A DNA stretch of 14,628 nt from an uncultured Eubacteriales bacterium (GCA_910580045.1 CAJTXF010000067.1:1-14628); one strand, 5' to 3'; counted from the stretch's first letter, positions 7,267 through 13,306 are shown. Translations and numbers: made by a program. The notes: generated by a model from the sequence alone, not told the origin.

Positions 7267-7272
7267 CAAATT

Positions 7273-7506
7273 ATGCAAGATGGAATTGGAATCACTCTGG
7301 ACATGCTTTTTGACGACCTGAACGGGATTTACGAGGGCCTGCGCATGGGGGTCACCCTGCTGGCCATGCTGGAAAAGGCCGCGGATTCCCCTGAAATGGC
7401 CGAGTCCCTGGGATTTTTGGTCAAACACCTCCAGAGCCTGGTGGATGACGTGGGCCTGGTGGCCCGGTACGGCGGGGGGCAGGTAACAGGAGGCAGCGCC
7501 CTGTAA
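7273..7506 (+). CDS. Small hypothetical protein, mostly helical
   Basis: A 77-aa protein I do not recognise. It opens with MQDGIGITLDMLFDDLNGIY and appears to consist of two or three amphipathic helices (about 5-30, 36-52, 54-66) with a short Gly-rich tail. It has no Cys, no signal peptide and no clear membrane segment. ATG 7273 lies 6 nt after AGGAGG (7261-7266), which favours it over an in-frame upstream start at 7222. It lies 181 bp downstream of the ribbon-helix-helix gene on the same strand, with a hairpin between them. Whether they are functionally linked cannot be said. Confidence 0.65.
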   Translation: MQDGIGITLDMLFDDLNGIYEGLRMGVTLLAMLEKAADSPEMAESLGFLVKHLQSLVDDVGLVARYGGGQVTGGSAL

Positions 7507-7541
7507 GTTCACAGAAAGTTTACATTTCCCCTTCTGTCCGG

Positions 7542-7550
7542 TGGTATAAT
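7542..7550 (+). promoter_or_regulatory. Extended -10 promoter of the NUDIX pair
   Basis: TGGTATAAT is a perfect extended -10 element. The nearest -35-like hexamer, TTTACA at 7519-7524, is 20 bp away, longer than ideal, so the extended -10 probably carries recognition. The start near 7557 rules out the ATG at 7549 as the start codon of the next gene. Confidence 0.7.
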
Positions 7551-7590
7551 GAGAGCCTATCTCAACTTACGGACAGGAGGGTGTTTTTTT

Positions 7591-8085
7591 ATGGACTGCA
7601 ATTTTCTGCTGCCAGAGGGCCGCTTCAACTTCCGGGTAGGGGGCCTGTTCCTCTATGAGGGCCGCCTGCTGGCCATGCGAGACAAGGGTTTTGACTTCTG
7701 GTATCTGCCCGGGGGCCGGGTGCGGCTCCATGAGACTATGGGACAGGCCCTCTGCCGGGAGGCCGGGGAAGAGCTGGGGGCAGAGGCCAGAATCATCCGC
7801 CCCCTCTGGCTGTGCGAGAGCTTCTTCTCCCTGGGCGGGGAGGCCATCCATGAGCTGTGCATGTACTTCCTGGCAGAGCTGGACTGGGAGAAGCTCCCCA
7901 GCCTGACCGGGCCCTTCCGGCTGGCGGACAGTGATGGGCAGGAGCACTGCTTTGCCTGGCTGACAGAGGAGCAAGTACACGGGGAATCAATCTACCCCCT
8001 GGTGATGCAGGAGAACTGGCCCTGTCTGCCGGAGAGCCTGACCCTAATCACAGACCAGCGGGACAGGGCGGCCAAGCCCTGCTGA
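7591..8085 (+). CDS. NUDIX hydrolase (first of a tandem pair)
   Basis: A 164-aa NUDIX protein that would hydrolyse a nucleoside diphosphate linked to another group; the substrate cannot be read from the sequence. The full NUDIX box is present: G42-x5-E48-x7-R56-E57-A-G-E60-E61-L-G63 (GGRVRLHETMGQALCREAGEELG). An N-terminal strand FNFRVGGLFLYEGRLLAMRD and the later CESFFSLGGEAIHELCMYFLAEL complete the fold. ATG 7591 is used because the upstream ATG 7549 lies within the -10 box of the promoter, and AGGAGG (7575-7580) precedes 7591 by 10 nt. The second NUDIX gene starts 11 nt after the stop, so they are one operon. Confidence 0.9.
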   Translation: MDCNFLLPEGRFNFRVGGLFLYEGRLLAMRDKGFDFWYLPGGRVRLHETMGQALCREAGEELGAEARIIRPLWLCESFFSLGGEAIHELCMYFLAELDWEKLPSLTGPFRLADSDGQEHCFAWLTEEQVHGESIYPLVMQENWPCLPESLTLITDQRDRAAKPC

Positions 8086-8096
8086 GAGGAGGCGGT

Positions 8097-8543
8097 ATGG
8101 AAGCACATCATCCAATTGACAAGACCTTTGGTGAGCCGGTGCCCGGCGCGGCCTATTTCCAGCGGCCCGGGGCCTATGTGCTGGCAGTGGAGGAGGGCCT
8201 GCTGGCAGTGGCAGAGACCCCAAAGGGCTGGTTCCTGCCAGGGGGCGGCATGGAGCCAGGAGAGGATTCCCTGCAGTGCCTTTGCCGGGAGTGCGCCGAG
8301 GAGCTGGGCCGGGAGGTTCAGGTGGGGGCCTATCTGGGCTGTGCCCAGGCGTACCTCTCCCACCCAGTGTACCCCTACTTCAACCCAGTGCAGTATTTTT
8401 ACGCAGGCAGCCTGGGCGCGCCCTTAGGTGAGCCCACAGAGCCGGACCATGCCCTGGCCCTGGTGCCGGTGGAGCAGGCAGCGGAAAAGCTGTATCTGGA
8501 AACCCAGCGCTGGGCGGTAAGTCAGTGGCTGGAACATAGCTGA
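8097..8543 (+). CDS. NUDIX hydrolase (second of a tandem pair)
   Basis: A 148-aa NUDIX protein with an intact box: G50-x5-E56-x7-R64-E65-C-A-E68-E69-L-G71 (GGMEPGEDSLQCLCRECAEELG). The lead-in GAYVLAVEEGLLAVAETPKGWFLPGG and the later YFNPVQYFYAG match the usual MutT-like alpha/beta/alpha layout. Substrate unknown. It is only distantly similar to the preceding NUDIX protein, so the pair is probably not a recent duplication. GAGGAGG (8086-8092) overlaps the end of the first gene's region and is spaced 4 nt from ATG 8097. A bidirectional terminator follows. Confidence 0.9.
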   Translation: MEAHHPIDKTFGEPVPGAAYFQRPGAYVLAVEEGLLAVAETPKGWFLPGGGMEPGEDSLQCLCRECAEELGREVQVGAYLGCAQAYLSHPVYPYFNPVQYFYAGSLGAPLGEPTEPDHALALVPVEQAAEKLYLETQRWAVSQWLEHS

Positions 8544-8572
8544 ACCGCGTCGGATAAACCGGAGCAAAGCAG

Positions 8573-8609
8573 AAAAGGCGCCCTGCCAGATTTTGGCAGG
8601 GCGCCTTTT
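8573..8609. terminator. Bidirectional terminator between convergent genes
   Basis: A perfect 16-bp stem (8573-8588 with 8594-8609, core GGCGCCCTGCCA/TGGCAGGGCGCC) is bordered by A4 on the left and T4 on the right. It can stop both the + strand NUDIX operon and the - strand operon ending at 8624. Confidence 0.93.
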
Positions 8610-8623
8610 GCTGTGGAGAAGTT

Positions 8624-9577
8624 TTATTTCCGAATGGGGGCGGAGAAGGGGTAGTCAATGGTAATCCGCCCCTCCTGGGCGTCGCCAATGCCGCCGTATA
8701 AATCCACCCGCCCGTCCTGGCGCATGACCAGGCCAGAGGTAAAGGTGCAGTCTACCAGCTGGGGCCGCTTGGCCGGACCGGCAGGGTAGCAGGCCCGGGT
8801 GCCAATCACCTTTTTGTTGCTGACCGTGAAGCTGTCCGGGTCAAACTCAAAGGCAGTGTTGAGATACACAGCCAGGGGCTCGCCCCCGGGCTGGGGCTGG
8901 GAGAAGCTCTGGTGAGCCGCCACCCCCAGCCTGCCGTTTTCCAGCAGGTAGACTTGGTTGCAGCCGCCCCATTCTCCGGGGCCAAACAGGCCGTCAATGG
9001 GCCTGGCGCTGGTAATCACCTCACTGGTGAGCTGCTCTAAAGAGGGGATTCTGGCAAAGCCCACAATAGAGGCGCTGCCGTATTTTGCCTCAATTTCTGG
9101 GCTTCTGGGCCGGGAGAACACCCCCAGGCTGCCGTCCGCCAGCTCCACCAGGCGGATGTCCTTCATCTCGTGGGGGCCGGTGGTAAAGTACTCCAAATCA
9201 TCCAAATCCCTGCCCCGGTAGAAATAGCCGTAATAGGTGTCAATGGCCCCGCACCGCTTGCGCACATGGGTGCCGCCCATGACCAGCTCCCCGCGGAAGA
9301 AGCTGATATACGGGTCCTCCAGCTGATAGGCCCGGCTGCCAGGGACCAGAGTGTATGTATCAGGGCCGGTCTTCTCAAAAAGCCTGACCCAGGAGCCAGC
9401 CCAGATTTCCCGTTTCTCAACCCGGCCATAGATATAGGTTTTCCCATTCCAGAGGAAGGGGATAGAGCAGTTGTACACATCATAGCCCTCCACCCCGTGG
9501 AATTGGAGGCAGACGCTTTCATAGACGTTTTGATGGATGTGCTGTTCAAAAGCAGCCTTTGCTTCTTGAATTGACAT
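8624..9577 (-). CDS. DUF1861-type putative beta-propeller glycoside-processing protein
   Basis: A 317-aa cytoplasmic protein (no signal peptide) resembling the DUF1861 family. I base this on the layout of the motifs YNCSIPFLWNGKTYIYGRVEKRE, YQLEDPYISFFRGELVMGGTHV, LGVFSRPRSP, GEWGGCNQVYLLENGRLGVAAH and LYGGIGDAQEGRI, the repeated strand pattern of a five-bladed propeller as in GH130/GH43-type enzymes. The known family is linked to carbohydrate handling, and the acidic EDP motif is reminiscent of GH130 phosphorylases, but no activity can be assigned. It lies 81 bp downstream of a sugar-type dehydrogenase on the same strand, supporting a joint role in glycan or sugar-derivative use. ATG 9577 follows AAGGAGAT on the - strand. 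Confidence 0.8.
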   Translation of the reverse strand: MSIQEAKAAFEQHIHQNVYESVCLQFHGVEGYDVYNCSIPFLWNGKTYIYGRVEKREIWAGSWVRLFEKTGPDTYTLVPGSRAYQLEDPYISFFRGELVMGGTHVRKRCGAIDTYYGYFYRGRDLDDLEYFTTGPHEMKDIRLVELADGSLGVFSRPRSPEIEAKYGSASIVGFARIPSLEQLTSEVITSARPIDGLFGPGEWGGCNQVYLLENGRLGVAAHQSFSQPQPGGEPLAVYLNTAFEFDPDSFTVSNKKVIGTRACYPAGPAKRPQLVDCTFTSGLVMRQDGRVDLYGGIGDAQEGRITIDYPFSAPIRK

Positions 9578-9658
9578 AGGGGATATCTCCTTGTTTGGTG
9601 TATAGAGAGAATGGTGAGAGAAGCAGTGCCTGGCGGCAGAGCTTCCCCTGGGCGGCCC

Positions 9659-10627
9659 TTAGAAGTAATACCTGCTCCCGCTGTGATAGGACTGGTATGC
9701 CCCTGCCATCAGCTCGGTCAGGGCCAGGGCGTCCTCCAGGCCGTTGGGGGCTTCCCCCTGGCCAGCCAGGCTGGCAATCCAGGCGTCAATGGGCAGGGGA
9801 GCGGCCTCGGGCAAATCCTCCATCTGGACGAGCTTGTTCCCTGTCTCCTCACAGCTGTACTCCAGCTTGTCATTCTGGATGAGCGCAGAGCCCTTTGTCC
9901 CGCTGAGCTCCAGCACATAGGGCATATTGGTGGTGACAAACCCAGTCTCGGAAACACCAATGGCCCCGTCCGCAAATTCCAGCACAGAGACCGCGTTGTC
10001 CTCCACGCCCCTGCCCGTCACCTGGGTGAACATGGACACCACGGACCGGGGCCTGCCCATGAACCAGCTCAGGGTATACATGGGGTGTGCCCCCAAATCC
10101 ATCATGGCCCCGCCGCCGGTCTGGGCCGCGTCATAGAAATGGGGCGGCAGCCAGTCGGCAATGGAGCCGTTGTGGGCGTTGTGCACCCGGGCATAGGTGA
10201 TTTTTCCCAGCTTGCCGCTGTCAGCCAGCTGCTTTGCCGCTTTCAGGGCAGGCCGGGTCTTGTGGGGATAGGAGATGGTAAAGGTCACGCCGCTCTCCCG
10301 CACAGCGGCGGCAATGGCCTGGGCGTCCTCATTGGTAAAGGCCAGCACCTTTTCTGTAAAGATGTGCTTGCCTGCCCTGGCCGCGGCGGTGATGACCTGG
10401 ACATGCTGGCTGGTGGCAGTGGTGATTTGGACGGCCTCAATGGACTTGTCCTCCCAGATGGCCAGCAGGCTGGGCTGGAAGGGCACGCCCAGCTTTCCGG
10501 CAGTCTCCTGGCCCCGGACAGGGTCATCGTCCCACAGGCAGCAGAGCTGGGACAGGGGGTTGTTCTGGATGGCAGTGGCATACTCCATAGTATGGACATG
10601 CCAAGCGCCGATGGCAGCTATTTTCAT
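9659..10627 (-). CDS. Gfo/Idh/MocA family oxidoreductase
   Basis: A 322-aa NAD(P)-dependent oxidoreductase of the glucose-fructose/inositol dehydrogenase family. The N-terminal Rossmann fold starts MKIAAIGAWHVHTMEY, where the usual Gly-rich G-x-G-x-x-G is reduced to GAWHVH. The usual catalytic EKP is E92-K93-V94, with Val replacing Pro. The C-terminal domain has TGGGAMMDLGAHPMYTLSWFMG, with the typical D177 and H181. Substrate unknown; sugars, inositols and their amino or acid derivatives are the family's range. Start ATG 10627 has AAAGGAAG upstream on the - strand. It is the first gene of a probable two-gene operon with the DUF1861 gene. Confidence 0.93.
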   Translation of the reverse strand: MKIAAIGAWHVHTMEYATAIQNNPLSQLCCLWDDDPVRGQETAGKLGVPFQPSLLAIWEDKSIEAVQITTATSQHVQVITAAARAGKHIFTEKVLAFTNEDAQAIAAAVRESGVTFTISYPHKTRPALKAAKQLADSGKLGKITYARVHNAHNGSIADWLPPHFYDAAQTGGGAMMDLGAHPMYTLSWFMGRPRSVVSMFTQVTGRGVEDNAVSVLEFADGAIGVSETGFVTTNMPYVLELSGTKGSALIQNDKLEYSCEETGNKLVQMEDLPEAAPLPIDAWIASLAGQGEAPNGLEDALALTELMAGAYQSYHSGSRYYF

Positions 10628-10687
10628 AACAGCATCTTCCTTTCTTTACTGGCCGAAAGCCGTTGGCTCTGACACATATTGAGGATA

Positions 10688-10716
10688 AGTGTACATCATT
10701 CAAGGAAAAAATGCAA
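10688..10716 (-). promoter_or_regulatory. Possible promoter of the dehydrogenase-DUF1861 operon
   Basis: On the - strand, TTGCAT (10711-10716) and TACACT (10688-10693) are separated by 17 bp. Both boxes match the consensus at 4 of 6 positions. The leader would be about 55 nt. Confidence 0.4.
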
Positions 10717-10734
10717 GGCCTGGGGGAATTTTTT

Positions 10735-10800
10735 TATTAAGGCAACACCGCACAAAGACCGGCCTGCGTGTCTCGCCTGCCGGTTCGGCTGGAGGAGAGG
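10735..10800. repeat. Possible dispersed intergenic repeat
   Basis: ACCGGC (10758-10763) and GCCGGT (10779-10784) form a stem. The 14-mer at 10770-10783 is the exact inverse of 4433-4446, and with the flanking bases the match is 17 of 18. The flanking text AAGGCAACACCGCACAAAGACCG resembles boundaries of repeats I recall in gut Clostridia, but that is memory only and is shown here in part. Confidence 0.35.
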
Positions 10801-10824
10801 CCCAAGCCGGATTTCAAACAGACT

Positions 10825-11946
10825 TTATGGGTTAAAGTCCTTCATGGCCTGGGAAATCCGGATTTGCTGGGGGCACAGCTTTTCGCAGCTTTTGCAGCCA
10901 ATACAGGCAGAGGGCCGCTTGTCCTCCGGCAGGGTGTTGATGACCATTGCGGGCACGAATCCGCCGCCAGTAAACTTCCAGTCATTGTAATGCCCAATGA
11001 GCTTGGGAATATCCAGACCCTTAGGGCAGTGGGCCACGCAGTACTGGCAGGCTGTGCAGGGCAGCAGCCCGTCCATCATGCCAGCCGCCATGTGGAGCAG
11101 GGAGTCCATCTCCGGCCCGGAGATGGGCTTCTCTTCCTCAAAAATCTCAATATTCTCCTGCATCTGCTCCAGGTTCGACATGCCGGACAGGGTGACCACC
11201 ACCTCCGGCAGGCTCTGTATAAACCGGAAGGCCCAGGCCACCGGCTTTTCCTGGGGGCGCAGCTTGGCCAAAGTCTCGGCGTCCTTGTCCGCCAGGGCGG
11301 CCAGCCGCCCGCCCCGCACAGGCTCCATCACCCACACGGGGAGATTGTACTTTTCCAGCAGGGCCAGCTTGGCTTTGGCGTCCTGCAAGGTCCAGTCCAC
11401 ATAGTTCAGCTGGATTTGGCAGAACTCCATGTGGGTGTGATATGCCTGCAGGAACCGCTCCATCACCTCCACGCTGCCGTGGGCAGAGAACCCCAGGTGC
11501 CGGATTTTTCCGGCCTTTTTCTGCTCCAGCAGATAGGAGCAGATGCCGTACTCCTCCTCCTTTAAGTAGGCGTCAATATTCATCTCGTTCACGTTGTGGA
11601 TAAGATAAAAGTCAAAGTACCCGACCTGGAGCTTCTCCAGCTGCTTGGGGAAGATTTCCCTTACCTTCGGCATGTTGGCCAGATCATAGCCCGGGAACTT
11701 GGTGGCCAGATAAAAGCTCTCCCTGGGGTGCTTTTTCAGGGCCTGGCCCATCACAAGCTCTGAATTGCCATTGTGATAGCCCCAGGCCGTGTCAAAATAG
11801 TTCACCCCGTGGGAGAGGGCATAGTCCACCATCTCCTGAACCGCGGCAGTGTCTACCTGGCTGCTGTCCCCCTCCAGGGTGGGCAGGCGCATGGCCCCCA
11901 TGCCCAGGGCGGAGAGCTTCAGCCCCTGAAAATCCTTGTAAATCAT
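10825..11946 (-). CDS. Aldo/keto reductase with C-terminal [4Fe-4S] clusters
   Basis: A 373-aa NADPH-type aldo/keto reductase with a ferredoxin-like tail. The TIM-barrel part has the catalytic tetrad candidates D52, Y57 (FDTAWGYHNG), K83 (LATKF) and the His of YLIHNV. Two cysteine clusters follow: C297-x2-C300-x2-C303-x3-C307-P and C348-x2-C351-x2-C354-x3-C358-P, consistent with two [4Fe-4S] centres. Such fusions are common in anaerobes and presumably couple carbonyl reduction to iron-sulfur electron transfer; the substrate is unknown. ATG 11946 follows AAAGGAG; the open frame extends 67 codons further upstream, but that part spans the promoter and lacks family similarity. Control by a MerR-type regulator is suggested by the promoter. 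Confidence 0.95.
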   Translation of the reverse strand: MIYKDFQGLKLSALGMGAMRLPTLEGDSSQVDTAAVQEMVDYALSHGVNYFDTAWGYHNGNSELVMGQALKKHPRESFYLATKFPGYDLANMPKVREIFPKQLEKLQVGYFDFYLIHNVNEMNIDAYLKEEEYGICSYLLEQKKAGKIRHLGFSAHGSVEVMERFLQAYHTHMEFCQIQLNYVDWTLQDAKAKLALLEKYNLPVWVMEPVRGGRLAALADKDAETLAKLRPQEKPVAWAFRFIQSLPEVVVTLSGMSNLEQMQENIEIFEEEKPISGPEMDSLLHMAAGMMDGLLPCTACQYCVAHCPKGLDIPKLIGHYNDWKFTGGGFVPAMVINTLPEDKRPSACIGCKSCEKLCPQQIRISQAMKDFNP

Positions 11947-11974
11947 AAACTTGCTCCTTTCCGGTGTTTTCCTC

Positions 11975-12005
11975 ATTATACAACCTTGAGGGCACTCAAG
12001 GTCAA
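11975..12005 (-). promoter_or_regulatory. MerR-type promoter/operator of the aldo/keto reductase
   Basis: On the - strand, TTGACC (-35, 12000-12005) and TATAAT (-10, 11975-11980) are 19 bp apart, too long for normal sigma-A promoters but the hallmark of MerR-family activation. The spacer contains a perfect dyad, ACCTTGAG (11983-11990) and CTCAAGGT (11995-12002), with a 4-bp centre. No MerR gene is in the window. Confidence 0.75.
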
Positions 12006-12263
12006 GGGGTTCAGGCAGTTTTTTGGGCGGGAACAGCTTTAGAGCCGGTTTGGACGCTCCGAAACACTGTCTGCTTTGAGCAAAAGCAGTGGTTCCGGTG
12101 TCAAAAATCCCGCTCGCTTTCTTTGTCCCCCCTGGTTCCTGGTCCAAAACCCAGCATTCCTCCGGTTTTCAAACAGGCTTTAGGCGAAAAAGCTCTCTGC
12201 CGGCTTGCCTGTTCCTGGGGCGCCTTCATACAGGCTTTGAGGAACTGCCTTTCAGCCAGCAGC
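12006..12263. other. Gene-free stretch between the reductase and the XRE gene
   Basis: I see no supported gene here. It holds a CTGCTTT/AAAGCAG hairpin (12071-12089) and several degenerate copies of a TTCAAACAGGCTTTA-like sequence at about 12162-12182 and 12222-12239. One near-exact copy recurs at 10807-10827, overlapping the stop codon of the aldo/keto reductase. Confidence 0.4.
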
Positions 12264-12461
12264 CTATTCTTTCACAAACCGCACAACATCATTGGGCGTG
12301 CACTCCAAAATCGTACATAGCCTTTCCAATGTGAGCAGTGTGATATTGTTGTTTTTCTTCAAGGTGTCCAATGTTCTGTTGTCTATGCCCCGCTGCAGGA
12401 GCCTGTACTGGCTTACGCCCCGGTTCCTCATGGTTTCCCACAAAGGGCTATAATCAATCAC
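12264..12461 (-). CDS. Small XRE/HTH_26-type regulator (divergent partner)
   Basis: A 65-aa helix-turn-helix protein of the compact type common in Clostridia. It opens IDYSPLWETMRNRGVSQYRLL, followed by a second-helix region ISRGTL-like (GIDNRTLDTLKKNNNITLLTLERLC) and ends TPNDVVRFVKE. Frames upstream to ATG 12536 are open but would start inside the other gene's promoter. I choose GTG 12461, which is preceded on the - strand by GGGGTGG about 5 nt away and by a TATAAT at 12492-12497. It probably binds DNA as a dimer. It is divergent from the XRE gene at 12576, so the shared 114-bp region can control both. Confidence 0.8.
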   Translation of the reverse strand: MIDYSPLWETMRNRGVSQYRLLQRGIDNRTLDTLKKNNNITLLTLERLCTILECTPNDVVRFVKE

Positions 12462-12491
12462 GCGAACCACCCCAAATACTGTTTTGGGTAA

Positions 12492-12497
12492 ATTATA
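12492..12497 (-). promoter_or_regulatory. Possible -10 box of the leftward XRE gene
   Basis: On the - strand a perfect TATAAT lies 31 bp before the GTG start, giving a leader of about 25 nt. No good -35 hexamer is seen at 16-19 bp, so it may depend on an activator. Confidence 0.4.
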
Positions 12498-12519
12498 GGG
12501 TGTTTTTGAAAAATTATGT

Positions 12520-12549
12520 ATTGTGCATAAATGCACAATGTGCTATACT
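12520..12549 (+). promoter_or_regulatory. Promoter and palindromic operator of the rightward XRE gene
   Basis: TTGTGC (12521-12526), a 17-bp spacer and TATACT (12544-12549) form a promoter. The palindrome ATTGTGCAT-AA-ATGCACAAT (12520-12539) covers the -35 and most of the spacer, the expected place for a repressor operator. A further GTGC half-site lies at 12540-12543. Autoregulation by one or both XRE proteins is inferred. Confidence 0.7.
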
Positions 12550-12575
12550 ATGAAGAAAAATGAAGGGGGATATCT

Positions 12576-12803
12576 ATGAGGGAGACACTTCGGGAATTTG
12601 GCCAGCTGCTGCGGGAGCTGCGCACAAAGACAGGGCAGTCCCAGGCGGAAATAGCAAAAATGCTGGGCATTACCCGGTCGGCCTACACTTACTACGAAAT
12701 CGGGAAAACCCTGCCCAACTTGACAAACATCCGGAAGCTGGCCGAGATTTTTCAGGTTCCTGTTGAGATGCTGGTGTATCCTGAGCGGTATCTGCAAAAG
12801 TAG
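12576..12803 (+). CDS. XRE family helix-turn-helix regulator
   Basis: A 75-aa Cro/CI-type regulator made almost only of the DNA-binding domain. Helices are visible in order: LREFGQLLRELRTKTG, QSQAEIAKMLG (helix 2), TRSAYTYYEIG (recognition helix), NLTNIRKLAEIFQV and VEMLVYPERYL. Family role: dimeric repressor or activator of nearby promoters. ATG 12576 is preceded by GGGGGAT at 12565-12571. Its promoter overlaps a 20-bp palindrome, which suggests autoregulation. It faces away from the other XRE gene, a layout resembling a cI/cro-type switch, though no phage genes surround it. The target genes are unknown. Confidence 0.9.
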   Translation: MRETLREFGQLLRELRTKTGQSQAEIAKMLGITRSAYTYYEIGKTLPNLTNIRKLAEIFQVPVEMLVYPERYLQK

Positions 12804-13079
12804 GGCCTGCCGCGTCCCTGCAAAACAGCCCCACCCCCGCCGGCGGCCTGCGTCAGGTGAGGTGGGATTGGGCAGGGGCTTAGAACTTGTGATATTGTTG
12901 GTTTTGGCTGTCTGAGCCTGTTCGGGCACCTGGGGATGCTGTCTTGTTGCCCAATCCCTCTTTCTTGTCAAAAAATCCAGATATGGCTGGGCTTGGTTCA
13001 GGCCCTGCCCCAGGTATAGGTGCTCACTTTTTTAGATATACTATTATATCAGATTTCACTTAAAATTGCAAAGCCTTTG
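12804..13079. other. Gene-free stretch with long inverted repeat and leftward promoter
   Basis: No gene is supported. GGGATTGGGCA (12864-12874) and TGCCCAATCCC (12948-12958) are perfect 11-bp inverted copies 73 nt apart. CCCACC (12823-12828) can pair with GGTGGG (12861-12866), a possible weak end for the rightward XRE transcript. An AT-rich promoter-like block lies at 13038-13068 on the - strand, pointing through this region toward the XRE gene. Confidence 0.45.
13042..13070 (-). promoter_or_regulatory. Leftward promoter with extended -10 in gene-free region
   Basis: On the - strand, TGATATAAT forms a perfect extended -10, with TTGCAA as a -35-like box 17 bp upstream. No coding gene follows leftward before the antisense of the XRE gene at 12803, so it may drive a small RNA; box positions are read by eye from the + strand. 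Confidence 0.5.
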
Positions 13080-13086
13080 GCGTTCT

Positions 13087-13176
13087 TGGGATTGTCCAAA
13101 CCACAGAGATAATCATCTGTGTTCCCCCGCCCTACGGGCGGGGGAACACGAAAAACTCCTCGGAACGGACACTCCC
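13087..13176 (+). mobile_element. Miniature inverted-repeat element, copy 1
   Basis: A 90-bp element with imperfect terminal inverted repeats GGGATTGTCC (13088-13097) and GGACACTCCC (13167-13176), 9 of 10 paired. An internal 14-bp GC stem lies at 13119-13132 with 13136-13149 around a TAC loop. It is flanked directly by GCGTTCT at 13080-13086 and 13177-13183, a likely target-site duplication. It matches copy 2 at 81 of 90 positions with no gaps. It encodes nothing, so mobility in trans is inferred. Confidence 0.7.
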
Positions 13177-13216
13177 GCGTTCTCCCCAAAGGCCAAGTTC
13201 TCTATTCCCAGGCCAG

Positions 13217-13306
13217 TGGGATTGTCCAAACCACAGAGATAATCCTCTGTATTCCCCCGCCCATAGGGCGGGGGAATACGAAAAACGCCTGGAAACGGAC
13301 ACTCCC
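13217..13306 (+). mobile_element. Miniature inverted-repeat element, copy 2
   Basis: The second copy has the same terminal repeats (13218-13227 and 13297-13306) and the same orientation. Its internal stem is 13249-13262 with 13266-13279 around ATA. Within the stem, A13251-T13277 replaces the G13121-C13147 pair of copy 1, a compensatory change. It is flanked by CAGGCCAG at 13209-13216 and 13307-13314, a direct repeat different from that of copy 1. It ends just upstream of the sigma-gene promoter. Confidence 0.7.

Noticed and set aside
7113..7313. 66-codon frame with pentapeptide-like text (ANLQGATLKEKPLRSNLQG)
   Set aside because: It begins inside the loop of a hairpin, lacks a binding site and overlaps the better supported 77-aa gene; the repeat-like protein text comes from the CAAGGAG DNA repeats.
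6915..7506. Toxin-antitoxin pair
   Set aside because: A ribbon-helix-helix protein is present, but the following protein has no toxin feature and is separated by 181 bp with a hairpin.
9611..10672. 353-codon frame opposite the Gfo/Idh/MocA gene
   Set aside because: The - strand product carries the family motifs, while this frame has no recognisable domain and spans the dehydrogenase promoter.
10768..11565. 265-codon frame opposite the aldo/keto reductase
   Set aside because: It is a shadow of the recognised reductase and lacks a plausible start site.
12264..12803. Prophage immunity region
   Set aside because: The divergent XRE layout resembles cI/cro, but no integrase, structural or lysis genes lie nearby.
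12543..12971. 142-codon frame antisense to the rightward XRE gene
   Set aside because: The XRE protein on the opposite strand is clearly recognisable; this frame has no domain and no ribosome binding site.
13087..13306. CRISPR-like repeat-spacer pattern
   Set aside because: Only two 90-bp units, far longer than CRISPR repeats, with terminal inverted repeats and flanking duplications and no cas genes.
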